The notes: generated by a model not told the origin, from the letters alone. A stretch of 64,000 bases of DNA from Nocardioides luti (GCF_014212315.1 NZ_JACKXE010000001.1:992001-1056000); one strand, 5' to 3'. Positions 8,531 to 17,164 are shown, counted from the stretch's first letter. Program-made: numbers and translations.

Positions 8531-8606
8531 CTTTGTATTCCCGTCCCGGGCATCTTTCTCGGTGAGACCCCGCCCACACCGGCCGCAGCCCTACAGTGAG
8601 CGCGAC

Positions 8607-9203
8607 ATGACCGAGCACCGTCTCCTCCCGCTGGTCGACGCCCCCGCCCCGGAGCGCCGGGACGCCGCGCGCAACCGGGAGGCGCTGCTGGAGGCCGCCC
8701 AGGCGCTCATCGACCACTGCGGTCTGGACGCGGTCACGATGGACGCGGTCGCGGCGGCGGCCGGGGTCGGCAAGGGCACCGTCTTCCGGCGCTTCGACTC
8801 GCGCGCCGGCCTGATGGGCGCGCTGCTCAACCACAACGAGACCGCCTGGCAGGCCTCGGTGATGTCCGGGCCTCCCCCGCTCGGCCCCGGCGCCGAGCCG
8901 TGGGAGCGGCTGCTGGCCTTCGGCCGCTCGCGCCTCGAGACCACGCTGCAGCACGCCGACCTGATCCGGCACGCCGGGCAGGCGGGGACGCGGTCGTTCG
9001 CGGCGTACTCCTTCGCGGCCATGCACGTGAGGTACCTGCTCGGCCAGCTCGGCGTCACCGGCGACCTGCCGCTGCTCGCCACCGCCCTGATGGCCCCGCT
9101 CGAGGCCCCGATCCTGGAGCAGCAGGTGCGCATCGAGGGGATCGACGTCGAACGGGTCTTCCACGGCTGGGCCGACCTCGCCGGGCGGATCGTCCGCCGC
9201 TGA
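8607..9203 (+). CDS. TetR/AcrR family transcriptional regulator
   Basis: A 198-residue regulator. The N-terminal helix-turn-helix is TMDAVAAAAGVGKGTVFRRFDSRAG, followed by an all-helical ligand domain with an Arg-rich C-terminus. The long frame upstream (to 8097) overlaps the FMN reductase gene and is an artefact of high GC; ATG 8607 fits the domain start. Being divergent from the FMN reductase, it probably senses a small compound and represses that gene and itself. The ligand is unknown. Confidence 0.88.
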   Translation: MTEHRLLPLVDAPAPERRDAARNREALLEAAQALIDHCGLDAVTMDAVAAAAGVGKGTVFRRFDSRAGLMGALLNHNETAWQASVMSGPPPLGPGAEPWERLLAFGRSRLETTLQHADLIRHAGQAGTRSFAAYSFAAMHVRYLLGQLGVTGDLPLLATALMAPLEAPILEQQVRIEGIDVERVFHGWADLAGRIVRR

Positions 9204-9216
9204 GGCGCTGGGCACC

Positions 9217-9376
9217 GCGGAAGTTTCATCGGTCGGCCGATGAAACTGGCGGCGGGACGCTGATGCTTCACCGTCCCGGCGGGAGTTCCAGCGGTCGACC
9301 GACAAAACTGGCGCTCCTGTCACGGAACTCCGTGACACCAGCGCCAGTTTCACCGGGTACCCGGTGAAACTTCCGC
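9217..9376. repeat. Composite palindromic repeat element
   Basis: This 160-bp element fills the gap between the convergent TetR and cimA genes. It is bounded by inverted repeats GCGGAAGTTTCA (9217-9228) and TGAAACTTCCGC (9365-9376). Inside are two 24-bp palindromes of one type, GTTTCAYCGG-N4-CCGRTGAAAC (9223-9246 and 9347-9370), a small hairpin CGGGACG/CGTCCCG (9253-9278), the palindrome GGTCGACC, and the AAACTGGCGCT hairpin listed separately. There is no coding sequence and no T-tract. Confidence 0.85.
9305..9350 (+). repeat. AAACTGGCGCT hairpin, orientation A
   Basis: Arms AAACTGGCGCT (9305-9315) and AGCGCCAGTTT (9340-9350) enclose a 24-nt core that itself contains GTCACGGA/TCCGTGAC. The core begins CCTGTCACGG and ends GTGACACC. 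The copy at 17221-17266 has identical arms but the exact reverse complement of this core. Confidence 0.9.
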
Positions 9377-9394
9377 ACCGATGACCCACCGCAC

Positions 9395-10990
9395 TCACGC
9401 CGAGTGGTGCCGCCGCAACCCGAAGGTCATGCCGTCGACCAGCGCCCCCCAGGACGCCTCGATGACGTTGTGGCCGACGCCGACGGTGACCCAGGACGAC
9501 TCGCCGTCGGAGGTCTCGATGAGCACGCGGGTGGTGGCGTCGGTGCCGTGGCCCTGGTCGAAGATGCGGACCTTGTAGTCGATGAGCTCGAACTTCGCGA
9601 CCTCGGGGTAGGCCTGCCCGATCGCCTCGCGGAGCGCCTGGTCGAGCGCGTTGACGGGACCGTTGCCCTCGCCGGTGACGACGTACCGCACCCCGTCGGC
9701 CTTGAGCTTCACCGTCGCCTCGGAGACCGCCTCGTCGTCGACGCCGCGGTTGTTCAGCGTCTCGGTGATGACCCGCCAGGACTCGACGTCGAAGTACGCC
9801 GGGCGCACCCCCTCGACCTCCTCGACGAGCAGCAGCTCGAAGGACGCGTCGGCCGCCTCGAAGGTGTAGCCACGCGACTCCATCGCCTTGACCCGGTTGG
9901 TGACCCGGGTGACGAGGTCCTTGTCGCCGGACAGGTCGAAGCCGAGCTCGCGCCCCTTGAGCTCGATCGACGCCCGTCCGGCCATGTCCGAGACCAGCAG
10001 CCTCATGTCGTTGCCCACGCCGACCGGGTCCATGTGCTGGTAGAGGTTCGGGTCGACCTTGATCGCGCTGGCGTGCAGGCCGGCCTTGTGGGTGAACGCC
10101 GACGTGCCGACGTACGGCTGGCGCGACGCGGGCGGGAAGTTCGTGACCTCGGCGACCGCGTGCGCGATCCGGGTGGCGTCGCGGAGCAGCCCGGCGGGCA
10201 GCACCTGGCGGTCCAGCTTGAGCTCGAGGTTCGCGACGACCGAGACGAGGTCGGCGTTGCCGGTGCGCTCGCCGTACCCGTTGATCGTGCCCTGCACGTG
10301 CGTCGCGCCGGCGTCGACGGCGGCCAGCGTGTTCGCGATCGCGCAGCCTGTGTCGTTGTGGCAGTGGATGCCGACCCGCACGCCGGTCGTCTCGATGACG
10401 TCGTGCACCACGTCGGCCACCCAGCCCGGCAGCATGCCGCCGTTGGTGTCGCAGAGCGCGACCACGTCGGCACCCGCGTCGTACGCCGTCCGCAGCACCT
10501 CGAGGGCGTACGCGCGGTTCGCCCGGTAGCCGTCGAAGAAGTGCTCGGCGTCGAGGAACACCTGCTGACCCTCCTCGCGCAGGTGGGTGACGGTGTCGCG
10601 GACCATCGCGAGGTTCTCCTCCAGCGTGGTCCTCAGGGCCAGGTCGACGTGGCGGTCGTGCGACTTCGCCACCAGCGTCACGACCGACGCGCCGCTGTCG
10701 CGGAGCGCGGCGATGCCGGGGTCGTCGGCAGCGCGTACGCCGGCCCGCCGGGTCGACCCGAAGGCCGCGAGCTTCGCGTGCCGCAGGTCCAGCTCCTGCA
10801 CCGCGCGCCGGAAGAACTCGGTGTCCTTGGGGTTGGCCCCCGGCCAGCCGCCCTCGATGTACCCGACGCCCAGGCCGTCGAGCTGCCGCGCGATCGCGAG
10901 CTTGTCGGCGACCGAGAGGTTGAGCCCCTCCTGCTGCGCGCCGTCGCGCAGGGTGGTGTCGTAGACGTGGAAGGTGCCGTGCAGGTCCAT
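9395..10990 (-). CDS. cimA: Citramalate synthase
   Basis: A 531-residue enzyme of the DRE-TIM family that condenses pyruvate and acetyl-CoA to (R)-citramalate, the entry to the threonine-independent isoleucine route. The catalytic barrel starts with [13 protein letters not shown] (residues ~9-21), carries HCHNDTG metal ligands, and is followed by a LeuA-type allosteric dimerisation domain after about residue 390. Length and N-terminus fit CimA rather than 2-isopropylmalate synthase. A homocitrate synthase-like role is less likely. An Ile-rich leader peptide and attenuator lie directly upstream, which supports the isoleucine role. Confidence 0.94.
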   Translation of the reverse strand: MDLHGTFHVYDTTLRDGAQQEGLNLSVADKLAIARQLDGLGVGYIEGGWPGANPKDTEFFRRAVQELDLRHAKLAAFGSTRRAGVRAADDPGIAALRDSGASVVTLVAKSHDRHVDLALRTTLEENLAMVRDTVTHLREEGQQVFLDAEHFFDGYRANRAYALEVLRTAYDAGADVVALCDTNGGMLPGWVADVVHDVIETTGVRVGIHCHNDTGCAIANTLAAVDAGATHVQGTINGYGERTGNADLVSVVANLELKLDRQVLPAGLLRDATRIAHAVAEVTNFPPASRQPYVGTSAFTHKAGLHASAIKVDPNLYQHMDPVGVGNDMRLLVSDMAGRASIELKGRELGFDLSGDKDLVTRVTNRVKAMESRGYTFEAADASFELLLVEEVEGVRPAYFDVESWRVITETLNNRGVDDEAVSEATVKLKADGVRYVVTGEGNGPVNALDQALREAIGQAYPEVAKFELIDYKVRIFDQGHGTDATTRVLIETSDGESSWVTVGVGHNVIEASWGALVDGMTFGLRRHHSA

Positions 10991-11021
10991 CGGTGCTGGC
11001 TTCCGTTAGGTCGGGTCGGGC

Positions 11022-11051
11022 AACAAAAAAACCTCTCGTGGGACGAGAGGT
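11022..11051 (-). terminator. Attenuator terminator upstream of cimA
   Basis: On the minus strand, ACCTCTCGT-ccc-ACGAGAGGT (9-bp perfect stem, 3-nt loop) is followed by seven T's. It lies 31 nt upstream of the cimA start and 37 nt after the leader peptide stop. It is a classic intrinsic terminator placed to end transcription before cimA. Confidence 0.92.
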
Positions 11052-11088
11052 CGGCGCGTCGTGGTCTCCGCTGGGGAGTCGCGACGCG

Positions 11089-11127
11089 CTAGGAAATGAT
11101 GATCAGCCGGTGCTGCATGTCGTCCAT
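11089..11127 (-). CDS. cimA leader peptide (Ile-rich)
   Basis: A 12-codon reading frame encodes MDDMQHRLIIIS followed by TAG. Three consecutive Ile codons (ATC ATC ATT) come right before the end, as expected for ribosome-mediated attenuation: scarce charged tRNA-Ile stalls the ribosome and prevents formation of the downstream terminator. The frame, the terminator and the isoleucine function of cimA support each other. A clear Shine-Dalgarno is not visible and the transcription start may be close to the ATG. Confidence 0.88.
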   Translation of the reverse strand: MDDMQHRLIIIS

Positions 11128-11198
11128 GCTGCCACGCGTCCCGTCCCGTGGGACCGGCATCTCGCGATCCGACCAGACCAGCCGGACCGCCGAGCGGC

Positions 11199-12869
11199 TC
11201 AGCCGCCGAACGGCATCGCCGGCAGGTCCACGCCCGTCCACGGCGCGTCGCGGTCCGGCGTCCAGCTCACGCCGGCGGTGTCGGCGCGGAAGCCGGCGAC
11301 GGCCGCGAGACCGAGCACGAGCACGAGCCCGACCACCCAGGACCGGGGGTCGACGGAGAGCGGGTGGACCACGCGGGCCAGCGGCGAGCGCACCCGCGAG
11401 CCGCCCGGTCCCATCCACAGCGAGGCGGCGAAGACGACGCCGCTGGCGAAGAGCGACACGGCGACGCCGGTCGCGAACGCGTAGCAGAGCAGCGCCGCCG
11501 CGGCCCCCAGCCCGGCGCTCCACAGCGCGAGCATGATCGTGCCGGGGATCGAGCGGACCAGGTCCCATGGCGCGGAGATCAGGAACAGCACTCCGTCGTA
11601 CCACTTGCGGCCCCGCAGCCGGCGCCGGTCGCCGTGCGCGCTCGCGGCCAGCGAGCCGCTGCGCAGCAGCCAGGTGAGGACGAGGATCAGCGCGGTCGCG
11701 ACCCAGGGGTACGCCGCGATGGCGGCGCCGGCGGCCACGGCACCCGAGGCGAGCAGCAGGAAGCGGCGGGTCCGCTCGGCCAGCGGGACCTTGACGACCT
11801 CGGGACCCCACGGCGTCGCGTCGTCCCACAGTGCCCCCTCGCCTGAGGCCCCCTCGCGGGGGGCGCCCGGCTCGTCGTAGCCCCGGGTCAGCTGCTCGTC
11901 GTACGCGTCGGGGTGTCCCTCGAGCGCGCTGTCGAACGCGATCACCTCGGTCGGGTGCTCGCGCGAGCGCTCGGCGGCGGCCTGGGCGGCGATGGCGAGC
12001 GGGACGGTGTACGGGTCGTCGGCGACCGGCGTCGGCGGCACCACGCGCTGCACGCGGGTGTCGTTCGGCCGCAGCCACCCGATCAGCTGGTCGAGGGTCG
12101 GGCGCCGCTCGGGCTCGGGGGCGAGCGCGGCGGCCACGATCTTCTGCAGCCCGGACGGCAGGCCCGACAGGTCGTGCTCGCCGCGGCGGACGCGGTCCAT
12201 GATCGCCATCGAAGGGCCGCGGCCGAACGGCGCGCGCCCGGTCCCCGCGTAGGCCACCGTGGCCGCCCACGAGTGCACGTCGGTCGCCGGGGTCGCGTCG
12301 TCGCCGTACAGGATCTCGGGCGCGAGGTAGCCCGGGGTCCCGAGCAGCCAGCCGGTGTGGGTCAGCTTGGGGTCGTCGGCGACGCGGGCCAGCCCGAAGT
12401 CGATGAGGATGGGCGTCCGCCCCTCCATCAGCACGTTCGACGGCTTCACGTCGCGGTGCAGGACGCCGACGTCGTGGACCGAGGCGATGCCCTCGGCGAG
12501 GCAGGCGGCGAACCAGGTCAGGTCGGCGCCGGCGATCGGCCCCTCCTCCACGACGTGGTCGTGCAGCGAGAGCCCGGGGACGTACCGGGTCGCGACGAAC
12601 GGGATGTCGGCCCACGGGTCGGCGTCGACGATCTCGGCCACCCACTTGCTCCGGACCCGGCTCAGCGAGTTGACCTCGCGGGCCAGCCGGGCGCGGGCCT
12701 CGTCGTCGCCGACGATGTGCGGGCGCAGCACCTTGAGCGCCACGCGGGGCCCGCCGGGCTTGCGGGCCAGGTGGACGACGCCCATCCCGCCCTCGCCGAT
12801 CCGCGACAGCAACGTGTAGTCGCCCACGGTCAGGCCCGGGGGCTGCTGCGGGCGCGGAGCGGTCGTCAC
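11199..12869 (-). CDS. Membrane Ser/Thr protein kinase (PknB type)
   Basis: A 556-residue eukaryotic-type kinase. The glycine loop is GEGGMG (residues 25-30), the ATP Lys is K46, the catalytic loop is HRDVKPSN (D140, N145) and the Mg loop is DFG (157-159). After about residue 270 comes an acidic linker, then residues ~370-530 form a hydrophobic region with roughly five membrane segments. Unlike PknB there are no PASTA repeats; the C-terminus is a polytopic membrane module and a short extracytoplasmic tail. Substrates are unknown. It is divergent from the siderophore permease operon and has no obvious operon partner. Confidence 0.93.
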   Translation of the reverse strand: MTTAPRPQQPPGLTVGDYTLLSRIGEGGMGVVHLARKPGGPRVALKVLRPHIVGDDEARARLAREVNSLSRVRSKWVAEIVDADPWADIPFVATRYVPGLSLHDHVVEEGPIAGADLTWFAACLAEGIASVHDVGVLHRDVKPSNVLMEGRTPILIDFGLARVADDPKLTHTGWLLGTPGYLAPEILYGDDATPATDVHSWAATVAYAGTGRAPFGRGPSMAIMDRVRRGEHDLSGLPSGLQKIVAAALAPEPERRPTLDQLIGWLRPNDTRVQRVVPPTPVADDPYTVPLAIAAQAAAERSREHPTEVIAFDSALEGHPDAYDEQLTRGYDEPGAPREGASGEGALWDDATPWGPEVVKVPLAERTRRFLLLASGAVAAGAAIAAYPWVATALILVLTWLLRSGSLAASAHGDRRRLRGRKWYDGVLFLISAPWDLVRSIPGTIMLALWSAGLGAAAALLCYAFATGVAVSLFASGVVFAASLWMGPGGSRVRSPLARVVHPLSVDPRSWVVGLVLVLGLAAVAGFRADTAGVSWTPDRDAPWTGVDLPAMPFGG

Positions 12870-12891
12870 GGGCTGAGGCTACCCGGGCGCG

Positions 12892-12924
12892 GCGGCACGA
12901 CCCCGTTGGTCGGGGCCGTGCCGC
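12892..12924. other. Hairpin in divergent kinase/siderophore promoter region
   Basis: GCGGCACGACCCCG (12892-12905) pairs with CGGGGCCGTGCCGC (12911-12924) with one mismatch and a 5-nt loop. It is 5' to both neighbouring genes, so it is not a simple terminator for either. It could affect the kinase leader or be another member of the long-arm hairpin class. Confidence 0.6.
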
Positions 12925-12964
12925 GCGGCGTTCTGGACCGACCCCCCGGACGGTCCGAACGTTG

Positions 12965-12983
12965 TTAGGTTAGCCTTACCTTG
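12965..12983. promoter_or_regulatory. DtxR/IdeR-type iron box
   Basis: The 19-bp site TTAGGTTAGCCTTACCTTG matches the recalled consensus TWAGGTTAGSCTWACCTWA at 18 of 19 positions. It lies 34 nt before the first siderophore permease start, where an iron-loaded DtxR/IdeR-type repressor would shut the operon off when iron is plentiful. Confidence 0.88.
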
Positions 12984-13016
12984 CTCATTGACCAACCCCA
13001 CCCTCCGAGGACCCCG

Positions 13017-14012
13017 ATGACTCGCACCGGCTCGCCCCGCGGCCTGCTGCTGCTCGGCCTCGGCCTCCTCGGCGCACTGACGCTCAGCCTCGCGGTGGGC
13101 AGCCGGAGCCTCGCGCCCGGCACCGTGCTCGACGTGCTGCTCCACCCGGACGGCTCGGACGCGTCCACGATCGTGCACTCGCTGCGGCTCCCCCGCACGG
13201 TGCTCGCGGCCACGGTCGGCCTCTGCCTCGGCATCGCCGGCGCCCTCATGCAGGGCCACACCCGCAACCCGCTCGCCGACCCGGGGCTCCTGGGCGTGAG
13301 CGCCGGCGCGGCCTTCGCGGTCGTGCTCGGCATCTTCCTCTTCGGCGTCACGTCGCTCGCGGGGTACGCCTGGTTCTCGCTCGCCGGTGCCGGTCTCGCC
13401 GCCGCGGCCGTCTTCGCAATCGGCTCCACGCGCGGCGGGCCCGACCCAGTCTCGCTGGTGCTGGCGGGTACGGCGGTGAGCGCCCTGCTCGTCGCGCTCA
13501 CCCAGTCGGTGGTGCTGCGCGACGTCGACACGCTGGACGACTACCGCTTCTGGGCGGTCGGCTCCGCCTCCGGGCGCGACCTCGCGGTGTTCTGGCAGGT
13601 GCTCCCGTTCGCGCTCGCCGGGCTGCTCCTCGCCGCGATCAGCACGCCCGGCCTCAACCTGCTCCAGCTCGGCGACGACGTGGCCGCCTCGCTGGGGATG
13701 CACCCGCTGCGGCACAAGGTCCTCGGCATCGGCGCCGTGATGCTGCTGACCGGTGCGGCGACCGCCGCGTGCGGCCCGATCGCGTTCGTCGGCCTGGTGG
13801 TGCCGCACGTGGCCCGGCGCCTGGCGGGCGTCGACTACCGCTGGATCGTGCCCTACGCCGGGCTGGTCGGCGCGCTCGTCCTGACCCTCGCGGATGTCCT
13901 CGGCCGGCTGGTCGTCCGCCCGGGCGAGCTGCAGGTCGGGATCGTGATGGCGCTGGCGGGCGGGCCGCTGTTCGTGCTGCTGGTCCGCCGCGCCCGGCTG
14001 GTGGCGCTGTGA
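13017..14012 (+). CDS. Iron-siderophore ABC transporter permease (FecCD), first subunit
   Basis: A 331-residue polytopic permease of the BtuC/FecCD family. Early motifs LRLPRTVLAATVGLCLGIAG and GHTRNPLADPGLLG are characteristic, followed by about nine membrane helices. With the next gene it forms a heterodimeric channel for a ferric siderophore. ATG 13017 is chosen over TTG 12981 because GAGG precedes it and the TTG lies within the iron box. The stop overlaps the second permease as GTGA. The iron box indicates Fe-dependent repression. Confidence 0.94.
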   Translation: MTRTGSPRGLLLLGLGLLGALTLSLAVGSRSLAPGTVLDVLLHPDGSDASTIVHSLRLPRTVLAATVGLCLGIAGALMQGHTRNPLADPGLLGVSAGAAFAVVLGIFLFGVTSLAGYAWFSLAGAGLAAAAVFAIGSTRGGPDPVSLVLAGTAVSALLVALTQSVVLRDVDTLDDYRFWAVGSASGRDLAVFWQVLPFALAGLLLAAISTPGLNLLQLGDDVAASLGMHPLRHKVLGIGAVMLLTGAATAACGPIAFVGLVVPHVARRLAGVDYRWIVPYAGLVGALVLTLADVLGRLVVRPGELQVGIVMALAGGPLFVLLVRRARLVAL

Positions 14013-15118
14013 CGACCCGTCCCGTGACGAGCCCGGCGACGAGCGCCCGGACGTCGTACGCCGCTCCCCTGCGCGTCGGCCCGGCCTCGTGGCTGGTGCC
14101 GGTCCGCGCCGGCGCGGTGTCCGTGGTCGGGCTGGGCCTGCTCGCGCTGCTCGTGGCGCTGGACCTCGCCCACGGCGACTTCGTCATCCCGCTCGGCGAC
14201 GTGGCGCGCACCTTGCTCGGCGGCGGCGACGCCGGCCAGCAGTTCATCGTGCGCGAGCTGCGCCTGCCGCAGACCACGGTCGCGGTGCTGGTCGGCGCCG
14301 CGCTCGGCCTGGCCGGCGCGCTGACCCAGACCTTCGCCCGCAACCCGCTCGCCAGCCCGGACATCCTCGGTGTCACCGACGGCGCCTCGGCCGGGGCGGT
14401 CGCGGTGATCGTGCTCTCCGGCGCGAGCGGGTACGGCGCCGGGCTGGTCACGGGCCCGCTGCAGGAGGTCGGCCTGCCACTGGCCGCGCTCGCCGGCGGG
14501 CTCGGCACGGCGGTGCTGCTCTACCTGCTGTCCTGGCGCCGCGGCATCGACGGCCAGCGGCTGGTGCTGATCGGGATCGGCCTCAGCGCGGCACTCACCG
14601 CGACGACCTCGTGGCTGCTGGTGAAGGCGCGCATCCAGGACGCCGCCAGCGCCCAGGTCTGGCTGAACGGCTCGCTCACCTCCCGCGGGTGGGAGCAGGC
14701 CGTGCCGCTCATGTGGACGCTGGCCGTGCTCGCCCCGCTCGCGCTGCTCCTCGTCCGGTCGCTCAACGCGCTCCAGCTCGGCGACGACAGCGCCCGCGGC
14801 CTCGGCGTACGCCTCCAGTGGACCCAGCTGCTCGTCCTGCTCACCGCGGTCGGGCTGGCGTCGGTCGCCGTGTCCGCGGTCGGGCCGCTCGACTTCGTCG
14901 CCTTCGTCGTCCCCCAGGTCGCGCTCCGGCTCACCGGCGGCTCCCGCCCGCCGGTCCTGGCCTCGATGGTGCTGGGCGGCTGCCTGGTCGTCGGCGCCGA
15001 CCTGGTCACCCGCGTGGTGCTGCCGTTCGCCCTGCCCGCCGGGCTCGTCACGGCCGCGATCGGCGCGCCGTACCTCCTCTGGCTCCTGCTCCGCACCAAC
15101 CGGAAGGCCTCCGCATGA
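14009..15118 (+). CDS. Iron-siderophore ABC transporter permease (FecCD), second subunit
   Basis: A 369-residue FecCD permease. A ~40-residue hydrophilic N-terminal extension precedes the first membrane helix. The family motifs LRLPQTTVAVLVGAALGLAG and FARNPLASPDILGVTDG are present. It pairs with the preceding permease. The GTG start overlaps the upstream stop (GTGA) and the end overlaps the ATPase start (ATGA), so the three genes form one translationally coupled operon. Confidence 0.94.
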   Translation: MTTRPVTSPATSARTSYAAPLRVGPASWLVPVRAGAVSVVGLGLLALLVALDLAHGDFVIPLGDVARTLLGGGDAGQQFIVRELRLPQTTVAVLVGAALGLAGALTQTFARNPLASPDILGVTDGASAGAVAVIVLSGASGYGAGLVTGPLQEVGLPLAALAGGLGTAVLLYLLSWRRGIDGQRLVLIGIGLSAALTATTSWLLVKARIQDAASAQVWLNGSLTSRGWEQAVPLMWTLAVLAPLALLLVRSLNALQLGDDSARGLGVRLQWTQLLVLLTAVGLASVAVSAVGPLDFVAFVVPQVALRLTGGSRPPVLASMVLGGCLVVGADLVTRVVLPFALPAGLVTAAIGAPYLLWLLLRTNRKASA

Positions 15119-15951
15119 CGCCCCTCCAGCCCACCCTCGCCTCGAGGCTCCGCGCCGACGCCGTCACGGTGGGGTACGGCGGCCGCCCGGTCGTCCGCGA
15201 CCTCTCCCTCGACCTGCCCGACGGCCGCGTCACCTCGATCATCGGGCCGAACGGCTGCGGGAAGTCCACGCTGCTGCGGACCCTGGCCCGGCTGCTGACG
15301 CCGACCTCGGGGCGGGTCGTGCTCGACGGGGACGACATCCGCGGCGTGCGGACCCGCGACATCGCCCGGCGCCTGGCACTGCTGCCCCAGACGCCGGTCG
15401 CGCCCGAGGGCCTGCTGGTGCGCGACCTGGTCGGTCGTGGCCGGCACCCGCACCAGCGCTGGTTCAGCCAGTGGTCGCCGGAGGACGAGGACGTCGTCGA
15501 GGCGGCGCTGCGGCTCACCGACACCGCCGAGCTCCGGGACCGACCGCTCGACCAGCTCTCCGGTGGCCAGCGGCAGCGCGCCTGGATCGCGATGACGCTG
15601 GCGCAGGACACCGACCTGCTGCTGCTCGACGAGCCCACGACGTACCTCGACCTCGCCCACCAGGTGGAGGTCCTCGACCTCGTCACCCGGCTCAACCGCG
15701 AGCGCGGACGGACCGTGGCGATGGTGCTGCACGACCTGAACCTGGCGGCGCGCTACAGCGACGTGGTCGTGGTGATGCGCGACGGCGTGCTGGTCGCCCA
15801 CGGCACGCCCGGTGAGGTGCTCACGAGCGACCTGTTGGCCCAGGTGTTCGGCCTGGACGCCGACGTGCTGGACGATCCGCGCACCGGGCTGCCCATCGTG
15901 GTCCCGAGGTCGTCGGCGGCACCGCGCCAGACGACCGGGGCAAAGCGCTGA
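15115..15951 (+). CDS. Iron-siderophore ABC transporter ATPase (FecE/FepC type)
   Basis: A 278-residue ABC ATPase with Walker A IGPNGCGKST, a Q-loop, signature LSGGQRQRAW and Walker [13 protein letters not shown], followed by a switch His in VLHDLN. The RGRHPHQRW and DEP-TTYLD stretches are typical of siderophore/cobalamin importers. It energises the two FecCD permeases. ATG 15115 overlaps the permease stop. The substrate-binding protein is on the opposite strand beyond a shared terminator. Confidence 0.94.
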   Translation: MTPLQPTLASRLRADAVTVGYGGRPVVRDLSLDLPDGRVTSIIGPNGCGKSTLLRTLARLLTPTSGRVVLDGDDIRGVRTRDIARRLALLPQTPVAPEGLLVRDLVGRGRHPHQRWFSQWSPEDEDVVEAALRLTDTAELRDRPLDQLSGGQRQRAWIAMTLAQDTDLLLLDEPTTYLDLAHQVEVLDLVTRLNRERGRTVAMVLHDLNLAARYSDVVVVMRDGVLVAHGTPGEVLTSDLLAQVFGLDADVLDDPRTGLPIVVPRSSAAPRQTTGAKR

Positions 15952-16026
15952 CAGGACCGGGGCGTCGTGATTCCCTACTCCCTGCTCGTCATCCGGGCAC
16001 CCGCATTCTGCTGCGGGGGGAACAGC

Positions 16027-16062
16027 AGGCCCGGCACCTTCACGGTGCCGGGCCTGTCGTTT
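16027..16062. terminator. Bidirectional terminator between ABC ATPase and siderophore-binding protein
   Basis: A perfect 12-bp GC-rich stem AGGCCCGGCACC / GGTGCCGGGCCT has a 5-nt loop (TTCAC) and is followed by GTCGTTT on the plus strand. It sits between two convergent iron genes and probably ends both. Confidence 0.8.
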
Positions 16063-16071
16063 GCCGCGATC

Positions 16072-17124
16072 TCAGGCCGCCGGCACCTCGGTGTCCGGGT
16101 CGCCGTCGACGGCCGCGGCCAGCTGCGGCACGTAGCGCTCGAGGACGTAGGGGATGCTCAGCGGCGTCGCCCAGCTGTGCGCAACGTAGTAGTCGCCGTC
16201 CGCGTCGCTGATGTCGACGAAGCGGCCCTCCTTCGACGTGTCGGTCTTCCCGAACACCGAGGCGACCGCCTTGTCGGCGTTGAGGTCGAGCCACACGGCG
16301 ACGTCGACCTGCTCGAGGTCGGCGGTCCGCTCGGCACTCAGCGAGACGCCGAACTCGCCGTCGTCGCCCTGCAGGATCTCGGGGAAGGTGAAGCCGAGGT
16401 CGGTCAGCATCCGCGAGCGCGGGTCCTCGGGGCCGTAGACGAAGAGACCCTCGTACGGCGTGATGCAGGCGGCCGTCTTGCCGGCGAACTCCGGGTGCGC
16501 GGCGGCCTGCTCGGCGACGAGCGCCTTCACCCCGTCGACGACCGTCCTCATCGCGGCCGGGCGGCCGACCGCGGCCCCGATGTTGGTGGCCATCTCCTCC
16601 CAGGGCATCCCGTAGTCGGCGTACTCCCCCGACTGGACGACGGTCGGGGCGAGCTTCGAGAGGAGGGCGTACTCCTTCTCGGTGACACCGGCGTACTGCC
16701 CGATGATCAGGTCGGGGGCCAGCGCCGCGATCTTCTCGATCTCGACCCCGTTGGCGGAGTCGAGCACCTGCGGCAGGGCGCCGTCGCCGAGCGCCTCGGT
16801 CGCCCACGGGAAGATCGCGCCCTTCGCGTCGCCGAACCACTTCGTGACGCCGACCGGCACCAGCCCGACCGCGAGCAGCGCGTCCTGCTCGGTGAGGCCG
16901 ACGCAGACGATCCGGGTCGGGGCCGCGGTCAGCTCGGTCTCGCCGTACTTGTGGGCGATCGTGACCGGGAAGGCGCCCTCCTCGGCGCCGCCGGCGCCGG
17001 CCGCGCCGGAGCCTCCCGTGTCGGTCGCCGCGCCCGGCGAGGAGTCGGCGCCGCAGGCGGCGAGGGCCGGGGCGACGGCCAGGGCGGAGAGGCCGACGAG
17101 GAAGCGGCGACGGGTGGGGTTCAT
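16072..17124 (-). CDS. Iron-siderophore substrate-binding lipoprotein
   Basis: A 350-residue periplasmic-binding-like lipoprotein. The N-terminus has a twin-arginine motif (TRRRFLVGL) and a lipobox ALAAC with the lipidated Cys at residue 24, so export may be through Tat. A Gly/Ala-rich linker precedes the FepB/FhuD-type fold (RIVCVGLTEQDALLAVG, ALAPDLIIGQY). It delivers ferric siderophore to the convergent FecCD/ATPase system, with which it shares a terminator and iron-box control. The siderophore type is unknown. Confidence 0.93.
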   Translation of the reverse strand: MNPTRRRFLVGLSALAVAPALAACGADSSPGAATDTGGSGAAGAGGAEEGAFPVTIAHKYGETELTAAPTRIVCVGLTEQDALLAVGLVPVGVTKWFGDAKGAIFPWATEALGDGALPQVLDSANGVEIEKIAALAPDLIIGQYAGVTEKEYALLSKLAPTVVQSGEYADYGMPWEEMATNIGAAVGRPAAMRTVVDGVKALVAEQAAAHPEFAGKTAACITPYEGLFVYGPEDPRSRMLTDLGFTFPEILQGDDGEFGVSLSAERTADLEQVDVAVWLDLNADKAVASVFGKTDTSKEGRFVDISDADGDYYVAHSWATPLSIPYVLERYVPQLAAAVDGDPDTEVPAA

Positions 17125-17145
17125 GCGGACTCCTGCGAGACGGGG

Positions 17146-17164
17146 TTAGGTAAGGCTTACCTTA
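17146..17164. promoter_or_regulatory. DtxR/IdeR-type iron box
   Basis: TTAGGTAAGGCTTACCTTA is 22 nt upstream of the start of the siderophore-binding lipoprotein gene. It is a near-perfect palindrome and matches the DtxR/IdeR consensus except around the centre. With the box at 12965 it places both halves of the importer under the same iron repressor. Confidence 0.87.

Noticed and set aside
12981..13016. TTG start extending the first siderophore permease
   Set aside because: It lies inside the iron box and precedes a clear ATG with GAGG; repressor site and start codon should not coincide.
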